Below, in pieces: positions 1-9,167 of a stretch of 17,837 bases of DNA. Under the pieces are notes generated by a model. It made no database searches and was not told the origin of the DNA. It saw only the letters and a list, made by a program, of their open reading frames with translations. A program made the translations under genes and the position numbers. The DNA comes from Pseudomonadota bacterium. GTDB taxonomy: Bacteria > Pseudomonadota > Gammaproteobacteria > Burkholderiales > Burkholderiaceae_C. The DNA is taken from the NCBI GenBank assembly GCA_023438115.1, contig JAEZEB010000046.1:1-17837 (forward strand). Reading direction: 5' to 3'. The first letter of the stretch is position 1; each line of letters starts with the position of its first letter.

Positions 1-185
1 CCAACATCATGAAGGCCAAGAAGAAGCAGCTGGACACGGTGACCCCCGCGGACCTGGGCGTGGACGTGGCCCCGCGGCTGAAGACCCTCAAAGTGGCCGA
101 GCCGCCCAAGCGCGGCGCGGGCGTGAAGGTGCCCGACGTGGCGACGCTGGTTCAGAAGCTGAAAACCGAAGCGAAGGTGATCTAA
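1..185 (+). CDS. etfB: Electron transfer flavoprotein beta subunit, C-terminal end (partial)
   Basis: Only the last 60 codons are present, read in the frame starting at base 3 and ending in TAA at 183-185. The peptide begins NIMKAKKK and continues through LGVDVAPRLKTLKVAEPP to KTEAKVI, which is the usual C-terminus of bacterial EtfB. EtfB pairs with EtfA to form the soluble heterodimer that carries electrons from acyl-CoA dehydrogenases to ETF-ubiquinone oxidoreductase. The etfA start codon follows the stop directly with no spacer, so the two subunits are almost certainly co-transcribed and translationally coupled. The identification rests on this tail plus the etfA neighbour. The nucleotide-binding N-terminal part lies outside the window. 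Confidence 0.93.
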   Translation, partial: NIMKAKKKQLDTVTPADLGVDVAPRLKTLKVAEPPKRGAGVKVPDVATLVQKLKTEAKVI

Positions 186-1118
186 GTGGCAGCCCTGGTA
201 ATCGCAGAACACGACAACGCGTCCATCAAGGGCGCGACCCTGAACACCGTCACCGCGGCCGCGCAGTGCGGCGGCGAGGTGCACGTGCTGGTGGCCGGCG
301 CCAACGCGGCTGAAGCGGCCAAGGCGGCCGCGCAGATCGCCGGCGTGGCCAAGGTGCTGCACGCCGACGGCGCGCAGTTCGAGCACGGCCTGGCCGAGAA
401 CGTCGCCGCGCAGGTGCTGCAGCTGGCGGGCGGCTACAGCCACATCCTGTTCGCGGCCACGGCCGGGGGCAAGAACATCGCCCCGCGCGTGGCGGCCAAG
501 CTGGACGTGGCGCAGATCTCCGACATCACCAAGGTGGACAGCCCCGACACCTTCGAGCGGCCGATCTACGCGGGCAACGCGATCGCCACGGTGCAAAGCG
601 CCGACAAGGTCAAGGTGATCACGGTGCGCACGACCGCCTTCGATCCGGCGGCGGCCACGGGCGGCAGCGCCGCGGTGGAGAGCACGGGCGCGGCGGCCGA
701 CAACGGCAAGAGCAAGTTCGTGGGCCAGGAGATCGCCAAGAACGACCGGCCCGAGCTGACGGCGGCCAAGATCATCGTCTCGGGCGGCCGCGCGCTGGGC
801 TCCTCCGAGAAGTTCCAGGAAGTGATCACGCCGCTGGCCGACAAGCTGGGCGCGGCGATCGGTGCAAGCCGCGCGGCGGTGGACGCGGGCTATGCGCCCA
901 ACGACCTGCAGGTGGGCCAGACGGGCAAGATCGTGGCGCCGCAGCTGTACATCGCGCTGGGCATCTCCGGGGCGATCCAGCACCTGGCCGGCATGAAGGA
1001 CTCCAAGGTGATCGTGGCGGTCAACAAGGATCCGGAAGCGCCGATCTTCAGCGTGGCCGACTACGGCCTGGAAGCCGACCTGTTCACGGCGGTCCCCGAG
1101 CTGATCAAGGCGCTGTGA
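186..1118 (+). CDS. etfA: Electron transfer flavoprotein alpha subunit (FAD-binding)
   Basis: The 310-residue product matches the normal EtfA length. The N-terminal half (about residues 1-180) is the ETF alpha/beta domain starting ALVIAEHDNASIK. The C-terminal FAD-binding half contains IVSGGRALGSSEKF, the stretch RAAVDAGYAPNDLQVGQTGK, and the family signature LYIALGISGAIQHLAGMKDS followed by VNKDPEAPIFSVADYG. These segments hold the FAD that takes electrons from acyl-CoA dehydrogenases. The start is a GTG abutting the etfB stop, with a GAAGG-like purine stretch in the end of etfB as ribosome-binding site. The acyl-CoA dehydrogenase gene follows after one base, so donor and acceptor are encoded together. 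No unusual residues were noticed. Confidence 0.96.
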   Translation: MAALVIAEHDNASIKGATLNTVTAAAQCGGEVHVLVAGANAAEAAKAAAQIAGVAKVLHADGAQFEHGLAENVAAQVLQLAGGYSHILFAATAGGKNIAPRVAAKLDVAQISDITKVDSPDTFERPIYAGNAIATVQSADKVKVITVRTTAFDPAAATGGSAAVESTGAAADNGKSKFVGQEIAKNDRPELTAAKIIVSGGRALGSSEKFQEVITPLADKLGAAIGASRAAVDAGYAPNDLQVGQTGKIVAPQLYIALGISGAIQHLAGMKDSKVIVAVNKDPEAPIFSVADYGLEADLFTAVPELIKAL

Positions 1119-1119
1119 C

Positions 1120-2910
1120 ATGAGCTACCGCGCCCCCGTCAAGGACATGCTGTTCGACATCGAGCATCTCGCCGCCATTGGCGAGATCGCGAAGATGCCG
1201 GGCTTCGAGGAAGCCGGCCTCGAGACCGCGCAGGCGGTGCTCGAGGAATGCGCGAAGTTCAACGAGGGCGTGGTGGCGCCGCTGAACGTCGAGGGGGATC
1301 GCGACCCGTCGGCGTGGAAGGACGGGGAAGTGAAGACCTCCCCGGGCTTCAAGGACGCGTACAAGCAATACGCGGAAGGCGGCTGGCAGGGCCTGCAGCA
1401 TCCGGTGGACTTCGGCGGCCAGGGCCTGCCCAAGACCATAGGCGCGGCCTGCGGCGAGATGCTCAACGCGGCCAACCTGAGCTTCGCGCTGTGCCCGCTG
1501 CTGACCGACGGCGCCATCGAGGCGCTGCTCACCGCGGGTTCCGACCAGCTCAAGTCCGTGTACCTGGAGAAGCTGGTGACCGGCGAGTGGACCGGCACCA
1601 TGAACCTCACCGAGCCGCAGGCGGGCAGCGACCTCGCGCTGGTGCGCAGCCGCGCCGAGCCGCAGCCGGACGGCACGTACAAGGTCTTCGGCACCAAGAT
1701 CTTCATCACCTACGGTGAGCACGACATGGCGGACAACATCGTCCACCTGGTGCTGGCCCGCATCCCCGGTGCGCCGGAAGGCGTCAAGGGCATCAGCCTG
1801 TTCGTCGTGCCCAAGTTCCTGGTGAACGCCGACGGCTCGCTGGGCGCGCGCAACGACGTGCACTGCGTGAGCATCGAGCACAAGCTGGGCATCAAGGCCT
1901 CGCCGACCGCCGTGCTCCAGTACGGCGACAAGGGTGGGGCGACGGGTTTCCTCGTGGGCGAGGAGAACCGCGGCCTCGAGTACATGTTCATCATGATGAA
2001 CGCCGCCCGCTACGCGGTGGGCGTGCAGGGCATCGCGGTGGCCGACCGCGCCTACCAGAAGGCCGTGGAGTACGCGCGCGACCGCGTGCAGTCGCGCCCG
2101 GTCGACGGCTCGGTGAACGGCCCCGCGCCCATCATCCACCACCCCGACGTGCGCCGCATGCTGATGACGATGCGCGCGTACACGGAGGGTTGCCGCGCGA
2201 TGGCGAGCGTGGCCGCGGCCGCGTACGACGCCGCGCACCACCATCCGGACGCGGACACGCGCAAGCAGAACCAGGCCTTCTACGAATTCCTGGTGCCGCT
2301 GGTCAAGGGCTACAGCACCGAGATGAGCCTGGAGGTCACCTCGCTGGGCGTGCAGGTGCACGGCGGCATGGGCTTCATCGAGGAGACCGGCGCGGCGCAG
2401 TACTACCGCGACGCCAAGATCCTCACCATCTACGAAGGCACGACGGCGATCCAGGCCAACGACCTCGTGGGCCGCAAGACGGCGCGCGACGGTGGCAGCA
2501 CCGCGAAGGCGATCGCCGCGCAGATCGCGCAGACCGAAGCCGAACTCGGAAAGCGGGACAGCGCCGATGCGCGCGCCGTGGCGAAGCGCCTGGCCGCGGC
2601 TCGCCAGGCCTTCCTCGACGTGGTGGACTTCATCGCGCAGCAGGCCAAGGGCTCGCCCAACGCGGTGTTCGCCGGTTCCGTGCCCTACCTGATGCTCGCC
2701 GGCAACCTGGTGGCGGGCTGGCAGCTGGCCCGCTCGCTGCTGGTCGCCGAGGACCTGTTGCGCAAGGGACAGGACGCGGAGTTCATGCGCGCGAAGATCG
2801 CCACCGCGCGCTTCTACGCCGACCATCTCCTGGCCAAGGCGCCGGGCGTGCGCGACAGCATCGTCGAGGGCGCGGAGAGCGTCACCGCGATGGCGCTGGA
2901 AGCGTTCTGA
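1120..2910 (+). CDS. Acyl-CoA dehydrogenase, DmdC-type (with extra C-terminal domain)
   Basis: A 596-residue flavoenzyme of the long acyl-CoA dehydrogenase group that includes 3-methylmercaptopropionyl-CoA dehydrogenase (DmdC) and many fatty-acyl-CoA dehydrogenases of similar size. It should introduce an alpha,beta double bond into a CoA thioester and reduce EtfAB, whose genes lie directly upstream (one-base gap). Visible motifs are GGWQGLQHPVDFGGQGLP near residue 90, the FAD/substrate signature TMNLTEPQAGSDLALVRSRA from about residue 160, and TIYEGTTAIQANDLVGRK near residue 436, where Glu439 is the expected catalytic base. The tail after about residue 460 matches the extra C-terminal domain of this subgroup. 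The natural substrate cannot be told from sequence. A DMSP role would be over-reading, because these enzymes are widespread and mostly uncharacterised. A homologue lies at 12397-14112. Confidence 0.93.
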   Translation: MSYRAPVKDMLFDIEHLAAIGEIAKMPGFEEAGLETAQAVLEECAKFNEGVVAPLNVEGDRDPSAWKDGEVKTSPGFKDAYKQYAEGGWQGLQHPVDFGGQGLPKTIGAACGEMLNAANLSFALCPLLTDGAIEALLTAGSDQLKSVYLEKLVTGEWTGTMNLTEPQAGSDLALVRSRAEPQPDGTYKVFGTKIFITYGEHDMADNIVHLVLARIPGAPEGVKGISLFVVPKFLVNADGSLGARNDVHCVSIEHKLGIKASPTAVLQYGDKGGATGFLVGEENRGLEYMFIMMNAARYAVGVQGIAVADRAYQKAVEYARDRVQSRPVDGSVNGPAPIIHHPDVRRMLMTMRAYTEGCRAMASVAAAAYDAAHHHPDADTRKQNQAFYEFLVPLVKGYSTEMSLEVTSLGVQVHGGMGFIEETGAAQYYRDAKILTIYEGTTAIQANDLVGRKTARDGGSTAKAIAAQIAQTEAELGKRDSADARAVAKRLAAARQAFLDVVDFIAQQAKGSPNAVFAGSVPYLMLAGNLVAGWQLARSLLVAEDLLRKGQDAEFMRAKIATARFYADHLLAKAPGVRDSIVEGAESVTAMALEAF

Positions 2911-2917
2911 GCGTGAT

Positions 2918-3007
2918 GTCGGGGTTCGCCTGCGGGCTCACCCCGACCTACGGACCCTGCCGATCCCTTCCTTGTAGGGCGGGGTGAGCCCGAAGGCGAA
3001 CCCCGCC
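2918..3007. repeat. Paired REP-like palindromic units (family A), head to head
   Basis: Two 34-base arms, 2918-2951 and 2974-3007, are inverted copies of each other with three mismatches, separated by a 22-base loop. The right arm begins GTAGGGCGGGGTGAGCCC and ends AACCCCGCC, so each arm is itself an imperfect palindrome. The layout (a GTAG foot plus a palindromic unit, two units in opposite orientation) resembles REP/BIME elements that are mobilised by RAYT transposases. No RAYT gene lies in the window. Copies of the same family are at 5822-5913 and 9891-9924. In the transcript the pair would form a long hairpin that could protect or end the etfBA-acd message. It lacks a T-tract, so it is not a classic intrinsic terminator. 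The 131-base gap between genes is almost entirely this element. Confidence 0.85.
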
Positions 3008-3041
3008 GATGGAATTCCTGCCCCGCCGACCTGGAGCCCCG

Positions 3042-4013
3042 ATGTCGAAACTCCCCCCCGTCCTGCAGAACCTCGCGCTGCCCGTCATCGCCTCGCCGAT
3101 GTTCATCATCAGCAACCCGAAGCTGGTGATCGAGCAGTGCAAGGCCGGCATCGTCGGCTCCATGCCGGCGCTGAACGCGCGGCCAGCCTCGCAACTGGAC
3201 GAGTGGCTGCACGAAATCGAGGAGACGCTGGCGGCGTACAACCGCGCCAACCCGGACCGTCCCGCGGCGCCGTACGCCATCAACCAGATCGTGCACAAGA
3301 GCAACGACCGGCTCGCGCACGACATGGAGGTGGTGGTCAAGCGCAAGGTGCCCATCGTCATCACCTCGCTGGGCGCGCGCGTGGACGTCAACGAGGCGAT
3401 CCACTCCTACGGCGGCGTCGTGCTGCACGACATCATCAACGACACTTTCGCGCGCAAGGCGATCGAGAAGGGCGCCGACGGCCTGATCGCCGTGGCCGCC
3501 GGCGCGGGCGGCCCCGCCGGCGTGAAGAGTCCTTTCGCGCTGGTGCAGGAGATCCGCGCCTGGTTCGACGGCCCCGTCGCGCTGTCCGGCGCGATCGCCA
3601 ACGGCGGTGCGGTGCTGGCGGCCCAGGCCCTGGGCGCCGATTTCGCGTACATCGGCTCGGCCTTCATCGCCACGCAGGAGGCGCGCGCCAGCGACGCCTA
3701 CAAGCAGGCGATCGTCGACGGCACGTCCGACGACATCGTCTACTCCAATCTCTTCACCGGCGTGCACGGCAACTACCTCAAACCCAGCATCCGCGCCGCG
3801 GGGCTGGACCCCGACAACCTGCCCGAGAGCGACCCGAGCAAGATGGACTTCGGTGGCGGCGAGGGCAGCAAGAAGGCCTGGAAGGACATCTGGGGCTGCG
3901 GCCAGGGCATAGGCGCGGTGCACGAGATCGCCTCCACGGCGGACTTCGTGGCGCGCCTGAGGCGTGAATACGCCGCGGCGCGGCAACGGCTGGGCCTGGC
4001 CACCGCCGGTTGA
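3042..4013 (+). CDS. Nitronate monooxygenase / 2-nitropropane dioxygenase family flavoprotein
   Basis: A 323-residue FMN-binding TIM-barrel protein of the NMO/FabK-like family. The N-terminus LALPVIASPMFIISNPKLV is the family's first barrel strand with its phosphate-side PMF motif. LSGAIANGGAVLAAQALGAD followed by AYIGSAFIAT is the FMN-phosphate region. Family members oxidise alkyl nitronates or act as NAD(P)H:quinone reductases. The usual glycine-rich AGGH motif, which carries the active-site His, reads GAGGPAG here, with Pro158 at the His position. Nitronate activity is therefore uncertain. I chose the ATG at 3042 because a GGAG lies about eight bases upstream and the family homology starts there. 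An in-frame ATG at 3009 would add 11 residues encoded next to the palindromic repeat. The gene is 36 bases upstream of the radical SAM gene. Confidence 0.85.
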   Translation: MSKLPPVLQNLALPVIASPMFIISNPKLVIEQCKAGIVGSMPALNARPASQLDEWLHEIEETLAAYNRANPDRPAAPYAINQIVHKSNDRLAHDMEVVVKRKVPIVITSLGARVDVNEAIHSYGGVVLHDIINDTFARKAIEKGADGLIAVAAGAGGPAGVKSPFALVQEIRAWFDGPVALSGAIANGGAVLAAQALGADFAYIGSAFIATQEARASDAYKQAIVDGTSDDIVYSNLFTGVHGNYLKPSIRAAGLDPDNLPESDPSKMDFGGGEGSKKAWKDIWGCGQGIGAVHEIASTADFVARLRREYAAARQRLGLATAG

Positions 4014-4049
4014 CCTGACATCCGGGGCCGCCTGCGGCATACTGGATGC

Positions 4050-5159
4050 ATGAACAGTATCGACCGCAGCACGGCCAACACGGCGCAGGAAGTGTCCGTG
4101 CCGCTGCAGGCCCTCAAGGGCCGCGGCACCGCCACGCGTTTCCCGCACCGCTTCGAGAGCCAGGCGCGCGAGGGTTTCGACGACGGCTGGGAGCAGGACG
4201 AGGAAGCGCCCGCGCCGCCGCGCACCGAGGTCATCTGGGAGAACGCGCGCAGCCTCATCACGGCGAACGACTCGCCCGACATCCACTTCGGGAAGTCGAT
4301 CAATCCCTACCGGGGTTGTGAACACGGGTGCATCTATTGCTACGCGCGGCCCACGCACAGCTACCTGAACCTGTCGCCCGGCCTGGACTTCGAGACGAAG
4401 ATCATCGCCAAGCGCAACGCGGTGGAACTGCTGCGCGCCGAACTGGGCCGCCGCAGCTACGTGCCGGAGCTGATCGCCATCGGCACGGCGACGGACTGCT
4501 ACCAGCCGGTGGAGCGCGACCTGCGCCTGACGCGCGGCGTGATCGAGGTCCTGCACGAGACCAACCACCCGTTCGCGCTGGTGACCAAATCCAGCGGCGT
4601 GGAGCGCGACCTCGATTTGATCGCTCCCATGGGCGCCAAGGGCCTGGCGGCCGTCTACGTGACCATCACCACGCTCGATGCGGAGCTGGCCCGCAAGCTG
4701 GAGCCGCGCGCGGCGGCGCCACACCGGCGGCTGCGCATCCTGCGCACGCTGGCCGAGAACGGCGTGCCTTGCGGCGTGAGCCTGGCGCCGCAGATCCCCT
4801 TCCTCAACGACGACATGGAGCAGGTGCTGGAGGCCGCGTGGGAGGCCGGCGCGCGGGAGGCCTTCTACCACGTGCTGCGCCTGCCCTGGGAAGTGGCGCC
4901 GCTGTTCCGCCAGTGGCTGCAGACGCATTACCCGCAGCGCGCCGACCGCGTGATGCACCGCGTCCAGGAGATGCGCGGCGGCAAGGACTACGACGCTGAC
5001 TTCGCCACGCGGATGAAGGGCTCGGGCGCCTGGGCCGAGCTGCTGGCGCAGCGCTTCACGAAGACGGCTCGCCGCCTGGGATTCAATCGCAAGAAGGTGC
5101 TGTTTCCGACGGCGGATTTTCGTCCGCCGGGCCTGCCGGGGCAGGGCGCCTTGTTCTGA
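4050..5159 (+). CDS. PA0069-family radical SAM protein (SplB-like)
   Basis: A 369-residue protein with the radical SAM iron-sulfur motif CX3CX2C at Cys90, Cys94 and Cys97, in the context NPYRGCEHGCIYCYARPTH. The start of the protein carries ALKGRGTATRFPHRFE, typical of the PA0069 group annotated near spore photoproduct lyase/Rv2578c. The TIM-barrel part includes TATDCYQPVERDLRLTRGVI and LVTKSSGVERDLDLI. SAM cleavage to a 5'-deoxyadenosyl radical can be expected from the motif. The substrate of this family is unknown to me, and the SplB resemblance does not prove DNA repair. The start ATG at 4050 fits the conserved N-terminus. It may be co-transcribed with the upstream flavoprotein gene (36-base gap). 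It converges stop to stop with the gene at 5160-5711. Confidence 0.9.
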   Translation: MNSIDRSTANTAQEVSVPLQALKGRGTATRFPHRFESQAREGFDDGWEQDEEAPAPPRTEVIWENARSLITANDSPDIHFGKSINPYRGCEHGCIYCYARPTHSYLNLSPGLDFETKIIAKRNAVELLRAELGRRSYVPELIAIGTATDCYQPVERDLRLTRGVIEVLHETNHPFALVTKSSGVERDLDLIAPMGAKGLAAVYVTITTLDAELARKLEPRAAAPHRRLRILRTLAENGVPCGVSLAPQIPFLNDDMEQVLEAAWEAGAREAFYHVLRLPWEVAPLFRQWLQTHYPQRADRVMHRVQEMRGGKDYDADFATRMKGSGAWAELLAQRFTKTARRLGFNRKKVLFPTADFRPPGLPGQGALF

Positions 5160-5711
5160 TCAGGCCAGGCGCAGCAGGAAGACGCCGGCCGCGAACACCA
5201 GCGCCGCGATGAAGGCGCCCGCGAGGTTGGAGCGCAGCTGCGCCGGGCCCGGGAGGCGGCGCACGGGATGGTTCCACAGCCACACCACCGGCACCACGGC
5301 CAGCAAGCCGATCAGCAGCAGGACCTGCCAGCGCATGAAGCTGGCCCACGCCGGCAGCATGGTGCGCGGCGGGCCCTGCCAGAGCGTGTGCACGGGCAGC
5401 TGCTGCGTCCAGACGCCGGCCGCGGCCAGGGCGGCGGCGAGCACCAGCAGGGTGATGGCCAGCTTGAGCGTGCGGCGCCAGCCCAGCAGGCTGAGGATGA
5501 TGCCCGTCGCGCCGCCGATCACGGCGGCCGAACCCAGCGCGGCGCGCCAGTCGGCGGTGCCGCCCAGGAAGCGCCACACGGCCACGTTGGACACGACGGC
5601 GATCCACAGGCTCGCCCAGAGCACCAGCCGGGCCGGATGCGTGGCCTTGCGCGCCTCCCCCGGCATGAGCAGGGTGGAGTAGCCGGTGGTTCGGAACAGG
5701 CGAAGGGCCAT
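5160..5711 (-). CDS. Small five-helix membrane protein, possibly an orphan EptA-type N-terminal domain
   Basis: The 183-residue product shows five hydrophobic segments at about residues 28-49, 55-75, 81-100, 129-146 and 160-181, with a short basic N-terminus containing LLMPGEARKATHP. I do not firmly recognise the family. The number and spacing of helices and the end QLRSNLAGAFIAALVF recall the N-terminal membrane domain of EptA-type phosphoethanolamine transferases (DUF1705-like), from which the periplasmic sulfatase-like catalytic domain is absent. The reading frame extends upstream to 5846, but homology-like sequence and hydrophobic structure begin at the ATG at 5711. The earlier 45 codons run through repeat-like non-coding DNA, so I start there. 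The stop abuts the convergent radical SAM gene, leaving no room for a lost C-terminus on this side. Confidence 0.6.
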   Translation of the reverse strand: MALRLFRTTGYSTLLMPGEARKATHPARLVLWASLWIAVVSNVAVWRFLGGTADWRAALGSAAVIGGATGIILSLLGWRRTLKLAITLLVLAAALAAAGVWTQQLPVHTLWQGPPRTMLPAWASFMRWQVLLLIGLLAVVPVVWLWNHPVRRLPGPAQLRSNLAGAFIAALVFAAGVFLLRLA

Positions 5712-5821
5712 GGCCGCATTGTCGCGAAGGTGGCCGCGGTTGACACCTTTGGCATGACTTGGGGGGCGCGAGCTGTTCCGCGCGTGCCACAGAGTCGACC
5801 GCGCGGTGTTGGGGCGCCCAT

Positions 5822-5913
5822 GTCGGGGTTCGGCTGGCGCGCTCACCCCGACCTACGGGAGCCCGCCTTCGTGGCCCTCGTAGGTCGGGGTGAGCGCGAA
5901 GCCGAACCCCGAC
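5822..5913. repeat. Paired REP-like palindromic units (family A), second copy
   Basis: Arms 5822-5856 and 5880-5913 are inverted copies that differ only around the centre of each unit (TGGCGCG against TTCGCG). They are separated by a 23-base loop rich in G and C. The right arm begins GTAGGTCGGGGTGAGCGC and ends GAACCCCGAC, close to the units at 2918-3007. The element sits just beyond the dnaJ terminator, in the 234-base gap between dnaJ and the divergently placed end of the membrane-protein region. The remaining part of the gap (5712-5821) holds no gene I can support. There is only a short GCGCG/CGCGC inverted repeat near 5767-5784. Confidence 0.85.
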
Positions 5914-5917
5914 GCCC

Positions 5918-5943
5918 AAAGAAAAAGCGGCCCGAAGGCCGCT
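5918..5943 (-). terminator. Intrinsic terminator of dnaJ
   Basis: Read on the minus strand, three bases after the dnaJ stop, there is a perfect 7-bp stem AGCGGCC / GGCCGCT closed by a TTCG tetraloop and followed by TTTTCTTT. This is a textbook rho-independent terminator with an especially stable UUCG loop. It marks the 3' end of the grpE-dnaK-dnaJ transcript. No comparable structure was seen between the three genes. Confidence 0.9.
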
Positions 5944-5945
5944 CC

Positions 5946-7091
5946 CTACGCACTGAAGAACCCCTTCAGCTTGTCCGCCCACGACTCCTCGCCCGGCGAG
6001 TGCTTCGCACCCCCCTTCTTCAGCGACTCGTCCAATTCCTTGAGCAGCTTGCGCTGGTGCTCGGTCAGCTTGACCGGCGTTTCCACCGCGATGTGGCAGT
6101 ACAGGTCCCCGGGCACGTTGGAACGCACGCCCTTGATGCCCTTGCCGCGCAGGCGGAACTGCTTGCCGGCCTGGGTGCCTTCGGGGATGTCGATGGCGGC
6201 CTTGCCGTCCAGCGTGGGCACCTCGATCTCGCCGCCGAGCGCCGCGCGCGCGATGCTGATCGGCACCACGCAGTGCAGGTCGTCGCCGTCGCGCTCGAAG
6301 ATCGCGTGCTTCTTCAGGCGGATCTCGATGTACAGGTCGCCCGGCGGGCCGCCGTTGGTGCCGGGCTCGCCGTTGCCGGCGCTGCGGATGCGCATGCCGT
6401 CGTCGATGCCGGCGGGGATGCGCACTTCCAGCGTCTTCTGGCGCTTGACCTTGCCCTGGCCGTGGCAGGTCTGGCAGGGCTCGGGGATGATCTTGCCGGT
6501 GCCGCGGCAGTGCGGGCAGGTCTGCTGCACGCTGAAGAAGCCCTGGCGCATCTGCACCACGCCCGCGCCCTGGCAGGTGGTGCAGGTCTTGGCCTGCGTG
6601 CCGGGCTTGGCGCCGGAGCCGTGGCAGGTCTCGCACTCGTCCCAGGACGGGATGCGGATCTGCGCGTCCTTGCCCTTGGCCGCTTCCTCCAGCGAGATCT
6701 CCATCGCGTACGAGAGGTCGCTGCCGCGGTAGACCTGGCGGCCGCCGCGCCCGCGCGCGCCGCCCGCCTGGCCGAAGATGTCCCCGAAGATGTCGCCGAA
6801 GGCTTCCGCGAAGCCGCCGAAGCCTTCCGGGCCGCCCGCCGGACCGCGCATGTTCGGGTCCACGCCGGCATGCCCGAACTGGTCGTAGGCCGACCGCTTC
6901 TCGGGCTCGGACAGCATCTCGTAGGCTTCCTTGGCCTCCTTGAAGCGCGCCTCCGCCTCCCTGGCGCTGTCCCCCTGGTTGCGGTCAGGGTGGTACTTCA
7001 TCGCCAGCTTGCGATAAGCCTTCTTGATTTCGTCGTCCGAGGCGTTCTTGGGAACGCCGAGGACTTCGTAATAGTCTCTCTTGGTGGCCAT
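5946..7091 (-). CDS. dnaJ: Chaperone protein DnaJ (Hsp40)
   Basis: A 381-residue type I Hsp40 co-chaperone, normal length, which delivers unfolded protein to DnaK and stimulates its ATPase. The J domain (residues 1-70) has the HPD triad at 34-36. A Gly/Phe-rich segment follows (about 75-120). The zinc-binding domain carries four CXXCXGXG repeats (CETCHGSG, CTTCQGAG, CPHCRGTG, CQTCHGQG) from Cys153 to about residue 213. Then come the two C-terminal substrate-binding domains. The conserved start MATKRDYYEVLGV is at 7091. The 20 bases before it contain no ribosome-binding site, only a palindromic repeat. An in-frame ATG at 7124, preceded by GAGG at good spacing, would add 11 repeat-encoded residues (MVGTAVAHPTL). 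Which start is used is open. I report the conserved one. Confidence 0.96.
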   Translation of the reverse strand: MATKRDYYEVLGVPKNASDDEIKKAYRKLAMKYHPDRNQGDSAREAEARFKEAKEAYEMLSEPEKRSAYDQFGHAGVDPNMRGPAGGPEGFGGFAEAFGDIFGDIFGQAGGARGRGGRQVYRGSDLSYAMEISLEEAAKGKDAQIRIPSWDECETCHGSGAKPGTQAKTCTTCQGAGVVQMRQGFFSVQQTCPHCRGTGKIIPEPCQTCHGQGKVKRQKTLEVRIPAGIDDGMRIRSAGNGEPGTNGGPPGDLYIEIRLKKHAIFERDGDDLHCVVPISIARAALGGEIEVPTLDGKAAIDIPEGTQAGKQFRLRGKGIKGVRSNVPGDLYCHIAVETPVKLTEHQRKLLKELDESLKKGGAKHSPGEESWADKLKGFFSA

Positions 7092-7095
7092 CAAA

Positions 7096-7170
7096 GTAGG
7101 GTGGGCAACCGCGGTGCCCACCATGGTTTTCCTCGCAAGCGATGGTGGGCAACGAAGTTGCCCACCCTAC
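7096..7170. repeat. Paired REP-like palindromic units (family B) filling the dnaK-dnaJ gap
   Basis: Two 29-base arms, 7096-7124 and 7142-7170, are inverted copies with three central mismatches around a 17-base loop. The left arm begins GTAGGGTGGGCAAC. The right arm contains a perfect small palindrome (GTGGGCAAC, GAA, GTTGCCCAC). It shares the GTAG foot and the general design of family A but not its sequence. It occupies 75 of the 80 bases between the dnaK stop and the conserved dnaJ start. In the mRNA it forms a strong hairpin, which could lower dnaJ output relative to dnaK or stabilise the dnaK message. Confidence 0.85.
7122..7134 (-). promoter_or_regulatory. Repeat-borne ribosome-binding site and alternative dnaJ start
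   Basis: On the minus strand the sequence reads GAGGAAAACC followed by ATG. The AGG core is six bases from the ATG at 7124-7122, and that ATG is in frame with dnaJ 11 codons upstream of the conserved start. The Shine-Dalgarno-like bases lie in the loop of the 7096-7170 hairpin, with the ATG at the loop-closing end of the stem. By contrast, the bases before the conserved ATG at 7091 (CCACCCTACTTTG) have no purine core. Confidence 0.55.
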
Positions 7171-7171
7171 G

Positions 7172-9109
<1,938 letters not shown>

Positions 9110-9167
9110 TTCTTCTCTCCTGTCTCTGCTGTTCGCCCTCGGTGAGGTGTGAACCGGTCTGTGTGCT

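Noticed and set aside
1105..2826. A 573-codon open frame antisense to the first acyl-CoA dehydrogenase
   Set aside because: His/Arg/Val/Leu-rich composition with no motifs. It mirrors the strong third-position G/C bias of the real gene, whose product has clear family signatures.
2918..3007. The inverted repeat as an intrinsic terminator
   Set aside because: No T-tract follows on either strand, and the same sequence recurs elsewhere as a dispersed repeat unit.
2814..4958. A 714-codon minus-strand frame across the flavoprotein and radical SAM genes
   Set aside because: It crosses two well-supported genes and the palindromic repeat, has shadow-type composition, and has no recognisable domain.
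5740..5745. TTGACA on the plus strand as a promoter -35 box
   Set aside because: No -10-like sequence lies about 17 bases downstream, and no plus-strand gene follows.
5712..5846. A longer N-terminus for the small membrane protein
   Set aside because: The extra 45 codons are hydrophilic, run into palindromic-repeat DNA, and do not resemble the start of a membrane protein. The ATG at 5711 fits better.
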